Source of the DNA: Actinomadura harenae
Lineage (GTDB): Bacteria > Actinomycetota > Actinomycetes > Streptosporangiales > Streptosporangiaceae
Direction of reading: 5' to 3'
Length of the DNA stretch: 64,000 nucleotides
NCBI RefSeq assembly: GCF_003696215.1
Contig: NZ_RFFG01000014.1
Location: forward strand, 1 to 64,000
Shown: piece by piece, positions 60,217-64,000 of the stretch
How the letters are laid out: each line of letters opens with the position of its first letter
Position numbering within the stretch: the stretch's first letter is position 1
Notes under the pieces: model-generated
What the model was told of the DNA's origin: nothing
Database searches by the model: none
Seen by the model: only the letters and a program-made list of their open reading frames with translations
Position numbers and translations under genes: made by a program

Positions 60217-60794
60217 CAGGACTCCCGCCGGTCCAGAGCCGACAAGATCGGGGCCAGATGAGCATCCAGCAGCTCGGCCAGCCGCCGCACCGCCGCCTTC
60301 GCGTCCACCGTTGCCACACGCAGGGCCCCGGCCTGCGGGTGGTGGAGCTGATCGGACGGAATCGCCACCATCAGCAAGGAACTGGTGAGCAGGGCCGGAC
60401 GGTCGGCGAGTCGGTCGTCGTAGGGGGCCTTGTAGCCGCGCGAGCCTCCCCACGCGCTGTCCCGGGTCCAGCCCTGGACGCCGGGCAACGCCCGCAGCTG
60501 CGCCGGACAAGGGACGGCGATCTGCACGCAGGCGATCAGCGAACCGTCGTACTCGCTGGTTGTGGTGGTGACCGACTGGATCCGCTCCGGCAGCCACTCC
60601 AGGTAGGGCGGGGACATGATCGGCCCACAAGCAATCTCCCAGGCCGACTGCGTGAAGGGCACCGGGTCGGAAGTGACGAACATGTGCGGCCGGTCCCGCA
60701 GGTAAGCCCCGTACCGGCTGTCCCGGTCAGAGGCCAGCAGCCGGTCGTCGGCGTTGTTGAGGCGAAACACCTCGTGGGCGGTGATGAAGTCCAC
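60213..60794 (-). CDS. element protein of unknown function
   Basis: The 193-residue protein starts at ATG 60794 with AGAGCTCC upstream. It contains MDFITAHEVFRLNNADDRLL, a Trp-rich middle, and VDAKAAVRRLAELLDAHLAP. It overlaps the 73-residue gene by 4 bases. No known domain is recognised. Confidence 0.68.
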   Translation of the reverse strand: MDFITAHEVFRLNNADDRLLASDRDSRYGAYLRDRPHMFVTSDPVPFTQSAWEIACGPIMSPPYLEWLPERIQSVTTTTSEYDGSLIACVQIAVPCPAQLRALPGVQGWTRDSAWGGSRGYKAPYDDRLADRPALLTSSLLMVAIPSDQLHHPQAGALRVATVDAKAAVRRLAELLDAHLAPILSALDRRESW

Positions 60795-60897
60795 GGAGCT
60801 CTCCAGAAGGGAAGTGGTTCAGGCGGTGCGCTCCAGGTCGTGGCCGCTGACGGCTTCGACCAGGGCTGAGCCGATGACTGAGCGGCGTAGGCCGACG

Positions 60898-60937
60898 GCC
60901 ACCGCCCGCTTGGCCGCATGGCGAAGCGGGCGGTGGC
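60898..60937 (-). terminator. terminator of the sliding clamp gene
   Basis: GCCACCGCCCGCTT pairs perfectly with AAGCGGGCGGTGGC over 14 bp around a 12-base loop, starting about 10 bases past the clamp stop. It lies inside a 43-residue ORF, which argues against that ORF. Confidence 0.7.
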
Positions 60938-60946
60938 AGCTTGAGG

Positions 60947-62143
60947 TCATCCCGTGAGTCGGATGGGCATCAGCAGGTGCCGGTGCTGGCCGGGCAGGGG
61001 TTCGCCTGCGTCGGGCAGGCTCACGGGGATGTCCTCGCTGGAGGCGCCGGTGGGCATGGAGAGCAACAGGACGGGCTTGTCGGTGCTGCCGCGCATGCAG
61101 ACTTGCGGCGTCCCTGTCGTGGTCAGGGCGTCCAGCAGGTAGCCCGGGTTGAAGGCGATGTCGATCGGCTGGTCGGCGACGACGCGGGCGGAGAGTGTCT
61201 CGCGGGCCGAGGCGGCGTCGCCGGTGGAGGCCCGCAACTCCAGCTTCCCGTCGTCGCGGCCGGTGTCGCCGGGGACGCAGTGGAGGCGGACGGGGGCCAG
61301 GCGTTCGGCGACCACCGCGACCCGCCGGACGGCCGTGGCCAGTGCCAGAGTGTCGGTCACCACCGACCACACGAGCGAGGTGGCCAATACCTTGCGCCAG
61401 GCGATGAATTTGGCGTCGACCAGGCTGGTGTGCAGGACGCGCCGTCCGGCTGTGATCGACAGGCCGACGGGGTTGGCCTCGCCGTCGCGGGTGATCCCGA
61501 GGGCGAGCTGGTCGGCGCCGCCGGGCAGGTGCTTGGCCAGGTCCGCGAGGGTCGCGGCGGGCACCAGCAGAGTGTCCTCGCCTCGCTGGCCCGTGACCGT
61601 CCAAGGTTGAGCGGCGACGGCCAACCGGAACCGGTCGGTCGCGGCGAAGATCACCTTCTCCGAGTCCAGCTCGATCCAGACGCCGGTCAAGACCGGGAGC
61701 GTTGGGTCGTGTCCGGCTGCGACTGTGACCTGGGTGATGGCGGTGGTGAAGGCGGCGGCGTCGATGCGGCCGGCCTCGGCGGGCGGTTCGGGCAGGGATG
61801 GATAGTCCTCCGTGGGCATCAGCAGGAGGGTGTGGGTGGTGTGGGGGGTGGTGAGGGTGCAGGTGGCGTTCTCGACCACGACCTGCACAGGGCCAGCGGG
61901 GAGCAGGCGCGCGATGTCGCTCAGCAGCCGCCCGGACATCAGCGCCTCACCAGCCTGATGTACCTCCGCCTCCAGGTCGGCGCGAGCGGACACCTGGTAG
62001 TCGAACCCGGCGAGCTCGACACCGCCTCCGGTAGCGGTGACCTTGATCCCGGCCAGGACCGGAACCGGCGGGCGCGAGGGCAGGACCCGCGCGATCCACG
62101 CGATCGTGTCGGCGAACGCCTTGGCGTCGATGGTGAACTTCAC
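60947..62143 (-). CDS. element-encoded DNA polymerase III beta sliding clamp homologue
   Basis: The 398-residue protein starts at GTG 62143 with GAGGAGGAGTAGCGCG upstream. Three clamp domains can be seen: VKFTIDAKAFADTIAWIARVLPSRP with LAGIKVTATGGGVEL, the middle EDYPSLPEPPAE and ATDRFRLAVA motifs, and the C-terminal FNPGYLLDAL followed by the typical closing HLLMPIRL. Length and motif order match bacterial DnaN. It is distinct from the chromosomal copy, which is not in the window. It may recruit polymerases for element replication, or give resistance to clamp-targeting antibiotics, as griselimycin producers use a second DnaN. Confidence 0.92.
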   Translation of the reverse strand: MKFTIDAKAFADTIAWIARVLPSRPPVPVLAGIKVTATGGGVELAGFDYQVSARADLEAEVHQAGEALMSGRLLSDIARLLPAGPVQVVVENATCTLTTPHTTHTLLLMPTEDYPSLPEPPAEAGRIDAAAFTTAITQVTVAAGHDPTLPVLTGVWIELDSEKVIFAATDRFRLAVAAQPWTVTGQRGEDTLLVPAATLADLAKHLPGGADQLALGITRDGEANPVGLSITAGRRVLHTSLVDAKFIAWRKVLATSLVWSVVTDTLALATAVRRVAVVAERLAPVRLHCVPGDTGRDDGKLELRASTGDAASARETLSARVVADQPIDIAFNPGYLLDALTTTGTPQVCMRGSTDKPVLLLSMPTGASSEDIPVSLPDAGEPLPGQHRHLLMPIRLTG

Positions 62144-62147
62144 CGCG

Positions 62148-62333
62148 CTACTCCTCCTCGCCGTGGACCAGGTCGGGGTGGATGAAGGCCCACAAGGCCT
62201 CGTCCAGCCGGTCGCGGTCACGGTCGAGGTGGACCGGGACGCCGCACCGGTCCAACACGTCCCTGACTTCTGCGACCAGAGACTCGAACTCGCGCGCCGC
62301 CATCGGCAGCGCGCATCGGGGGATCGTCTTCAT
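62148..62333 (-). CDS. small element protein upstream of the clamp gene
   Basis: A 61-residue ORF, ATG 62333 with GGGAGCCCC before it. It is acidic and helical (FESLVAEVRDVLDRCGVPVH, DEALWAFIHPDLVHGEEE). It ends 4 bases before the clamp start, so it is coupled. Function unknown. Confidence 0.62.
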   Translation of the reverse strand: MKTIPRCALPMAAREFESLVAEVRDVLDRCGVPVHLDRDRDRLDEALWAFIHPDLVHGEEE

Positions 62334-62353
62334 GGGGCTCCCATCTGCATGAG

Positions 62354-62396
62354 GACGGCCCGCCGTCTCAACCTGGTGGCGAGGCGGCGGGCCGTC
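62354..62396 (-). terminator. stem-loop between the membrane protein and small clamp-operon gene
   Basis: GACGGCCCGCCG pairs with CGGCGGGCCGTC over 12 bp around a 19-base loop. Confidence 0.65.
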
Positions 62397-62422
62397 GAAC
62401 GGGGCGTGCGAGAAGGGCCGGG

Positions 62423-63022
62423 TCAGCGGCTTCGAGGCGGGAGCGGCTGGGCCTGGTGGAGGGGGACGAAGCGGGCGGCCTGCCCGTTCGGCTGGATCAG
62501 CGCCCACGGCTCGGCGCAGGCCGGATCGTTGGCCCAGCTCAGGACGGCGCCGAACTCGTCAGGCGCGTTGCGCATGCGGACGTAGGAGCCCGGCGCGTAC
62601 CAGCGCCGCGCCGCCCGCACCCGCCAGCCGTTCCGGGTGACCTGGTAGGAGGCGGTGAAGCGGATCGTGAAGTCCTGGGCCAGGCGGGTCAAGCCGACCA
62701 GCGCCGCGACGGCGACGACTGCGGCGGGGACGACGGAGACGGTCACGGCCGGAAGGTGCGGGACCGGGCGCAGCGAGGCCAGGGCGGTCGCGGTGATCCC
62801 CGCGCCGACGGTGAAGAACGCCGCGCCGATGCCCAGGCGGACGCGGCGCATGCGGAGCTCGTGCTCCTGCAGCTCGGCCACGTCCCCGGCCTCGGCCTCG
62901 ATCTCGCGCCAGGCCGTCGCCAGCGGCGGGACGTCCCGAGAGGCCTGGGCGAGCGTCGAGGGGATGGTGGCCTGCGGACGCTGGTCGGTGATGGACGTGA
63001 GGTGGTGGTCGGGGCGGGTCAT
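62423..63022 (-). CDS. two-TM membrane protein of the element
   Basis: The 199-residue protein has an acidic helical start (about 35-58), two TM helices (about 64-84, LGIGAAFFTVGAGITATAL, and 91-112, AVTVSVVPAAVVAVAALVGL), and a cytoplasmic tail with RRWYAPGSYVRMRN and WALIQPNGQAARF. GGAGGTCC precedes the ATG. Family unknown. Confidence 0.68.
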   Translation of the reverse strand: MTRPDHHLTSITDQRPQATIPSTLAQASRDVPPLATAWREIEAEAGDVAELQEHELRMRRVRLGIGAAFFTVGAGITATALASLRPVPHLPAVTVSVVPAAVVAVAALVGLTRLAQDFTIRFTASYQVTRNGWRVRAARRWYAPGSYVRMRNAPDEFGAVLSWANDPACAEPWALIQPNGQAARFVPLHQAQPLPPRSR

Positions 63023-63091
63023 CGGACCTCCTGAGGATGGATTGTGCGGTTGATCAGGTCCTGGCGGCAGGGAGGAGAAGGCCGGGGGCGG

Positions 63092-63799
63092 CTACGGCCG
63101 TGCGACGTCCAGCGGGGTGGGGTGCGCTCCGCGGCGGCGTTCGGTGATGGAGTGGCCGGCGCACACCCGGCGGGTCTGGCCGGTGGTGGTGGCGAGCTGG
63201 TGGGTGACCGGCGCGGGGCATGGGATGTCCGACCGGCAGTAGTCCCAGGCGTGGGGGCAGCCGGTCACCTCGCACCAGGTGCGGCGCCCGGATTCGACGA
63301 GGGTCCCGCCGTGGACGGGGCAGACGGGCATGTCCATCCGGCACGCGTCGGCGGGGACACTGGCGATGCGCTGCAGTATCAGCGCCGCCTGGAGAATCCC
63401 TCGAGGGATGCAGCGGGCGGTGTTGGCGGCTGCGGCGAGCCACCAGCCCGCCTGCTGGTCGCGTTCGTCGGCGGCCTTCAGCGTGGCGCTGAGAACGCAA
63501 ATGTCGCGTGCGAGGTCCACACCTCGGACGGCCAGGCCACGAAGGTGCCGTTCGGGGGACGCGGCAGCCGCTCCCTCTCCCGGGGAGGCATCCGCCACCC
63601 TCCAGGCCGTCGTGATGCCCAGCATCTGCCGGGCAGTGTCCAGGGCGTCCTGGTGAGCGTCGTACAGGTCGTACCGCGCCTCGCGGACGTACCGGTCGGC
63701 CGAGGCTTCAAGGTGGGCCGAAGCGGCGTGGATGTCGGCGGCCAGCTGCAGAGTACGGACGGCCAGCTGCGTGATCTGCTGTTCGGGGGAGTCAGGCAT
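63092..63799 (-). CDS. element protein with C-terminal Cys/His-rich module
   Basis: The 235-residue protein starts at ATG 63799 with GAGGAACAACGC upstream. The N-terminal 145 residues are helical (QLAVRTLQLAADIHAASAHL, LRGLAVRGVDLARDI). The C-terminal part has several possible zinc ligands (MPVCPVHGG, WCEVTGCPHAWDYC, IPCP, VCAGH), suggesting a zinc-binding module. It lies 32 bases downstream of the WhiB-like gene. Confidence 0.68.
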   Translation of the reverse strand: MPDSPEQQITQLAVRTLQLAADIHAASAHLEASADRYVREARYDLYDAHQDALDTARQMLGITTAWRVADASPGEGAAAASPERHLRGLAVRGVDLARDICVLSATLKAADERDQQAGWWLAAAANTARCIPRGILQAALILQRIASVPADACRMDMPVCPVHGGTLVESGRRTWCEVTGCPHAWDYCRSDIPCPAPVTHQLATTTGQTRRVCAGHSITERRRGAHPTPLDVARP

Positions 63800-63831
63800 G
63801 CGTTGTTCCTCACGGAGATAGGGGATCGCTA

Positions 63832-64000
63832 TCAGGCGGCGGAGCGGCCGCGGCCGTTGAGGAGGGCACGGCGTTCGTGGTGGTCCAGGCCGCCGCACAC
63901 GCCGTACTGCTCCTCCGCCGGGAACTTCAGCGCCTGCTCCAGGCAGTGCCGCCGCAGCGTCAGGGGGCACTCGGCGCAGGTCCGCTTGGCCAGCTGGACC
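63832..64000 (-). CDS. WhiB-like (Wbl) iron-sulfur regulator, 5' partial
   Basis: The last 55 codons of a Wbl protein are visible; the start is beyond the window. TCAECPLTLRRHCLE gives three cluster Cys with C-x2-C-x7-C (usually C-x2-C-x5-C). The turn motif reads GVCGG rather than GVWGG. The C-terminus LDHHERRALLNGRGRS is as expected for Wbl. Such proteins bind a 4Fe-4S cluster and control development or redox genes. It probably controls the element's own operons. Confidence 0.82.
   Translation of the reverse strand, partial: VQLAKRTCAECPLTLRRHCLEQALKFPAEEQYGVCGGLDHHERRALLNGRGRSAA

Larger units (their letters stand above)
41304..64000. mobile_element. AICE-like integrative element inserted at tRNA-Thr (right end outside window)
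   Basis: From the tRNA 3' end onward, gene content switches to a set typical of actinomycete integrative conjugative elements: tyrosine integrase, excisionase, prim-pol and DUF927 replication proteins, a replication-relaxation protein, an FtsK/TraB-type translocase, Spd-like membrane proteins, and small regulatory genes. All genes are on the minus strand, reading toward the tRNA. No second att copy is seen before the window edge, so the element is at least 22.6 kb. The start given is the tRNA start; the exact att core lies in the tRNA 3' half. Confidence 0.82.

Noticed and set aside
60819..60950. 43-residue ORF starting with an ATGA overlap to the clamp gene stop
   Set aside because: A perfect 14-bp terminator-like stem (60898-60937) lies inside it, and the peptide has no motif or strong codon bias.

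Overview
The window is high-GC DNA (about 70% G+C by eye) with strong third-position GC bias, frequent GTG starts and ATGA/GTGA stop-start overlaps. It carries chaplin repeats, a Wbl protein, a topA-tmk-holB block and an actinomycete-type integrative conjugative element (AICE). All of this points to a filamentous actinomycete. A Streptosporangiales/Actinomadura-like host is my guess, not something the sequence proves.

Left (1-15.4 kb): a + strand extracellular contractile injection system (eCIS) locus. In order it encodes a DUF4157-zincin protein open at the window edge (candidate effector), sheath, tube, two small accessory proteins, a 1111-residue proline-rich protein, a second tube-like protein, a LysM adaptor, a VgrG/gp27-gp5-like spike, gp25, baseplate J and gpI proteins, and a zinc ribbon-TM-discoidin membrane protein. 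The AAA+ ATPase usual in eCIS loci is not in the window and may lie upstream.

Middle (15.4-41.4 kb): chromosomal genes. First come cell-surface and secreted proteins: a 4-TM protein, a frameshifted Cys-rich peptide, a secreted ParB-like protein and an I36-CHAP protein. Then follow small stress-type proteins, a DUF5994-STAS protein, tRNA-Leu(GAG), an M20 peptidase and a seven-repeat chaplin surface protein. The conserved block topA, membrane-dTMP kinase fusion and holB is followed by YCII, LMW-PTP, a beta-propeller protein, PSP1, DUF427, a secreted alpha/beta hydrolase and tRNA-Thr(CGT).

Right (41.4-64 kb): an integrated mobile element, almost entirely on the minus strand. It abuts the 3' end of tRNA-Thr and runs off the window. 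It encodes a tyrosine integrase, an excisionase, a replication module (prim-pol, DUF927 helicase-like ATPase, replication-relaxation protein), an FtsK/TraB-type DNA translocase with a winged-helix tail, and small Spd-like membrane proteins. It also carries a DUF2637 protein, an RsbW-like ATPase, its own DNA sliding clamp (DnaN homologue), a MazG-like protein, a DUF4097 protein and a divergent WhiB-like protein. Two clusters of 8-bp repeats (GCGTACCC and AGGAGCGN) flank the replication genes and are the best candidates for oriV and the transfer locus. Most transcription-unit breaks in the element are marked by long, near-perfect stem-loops.
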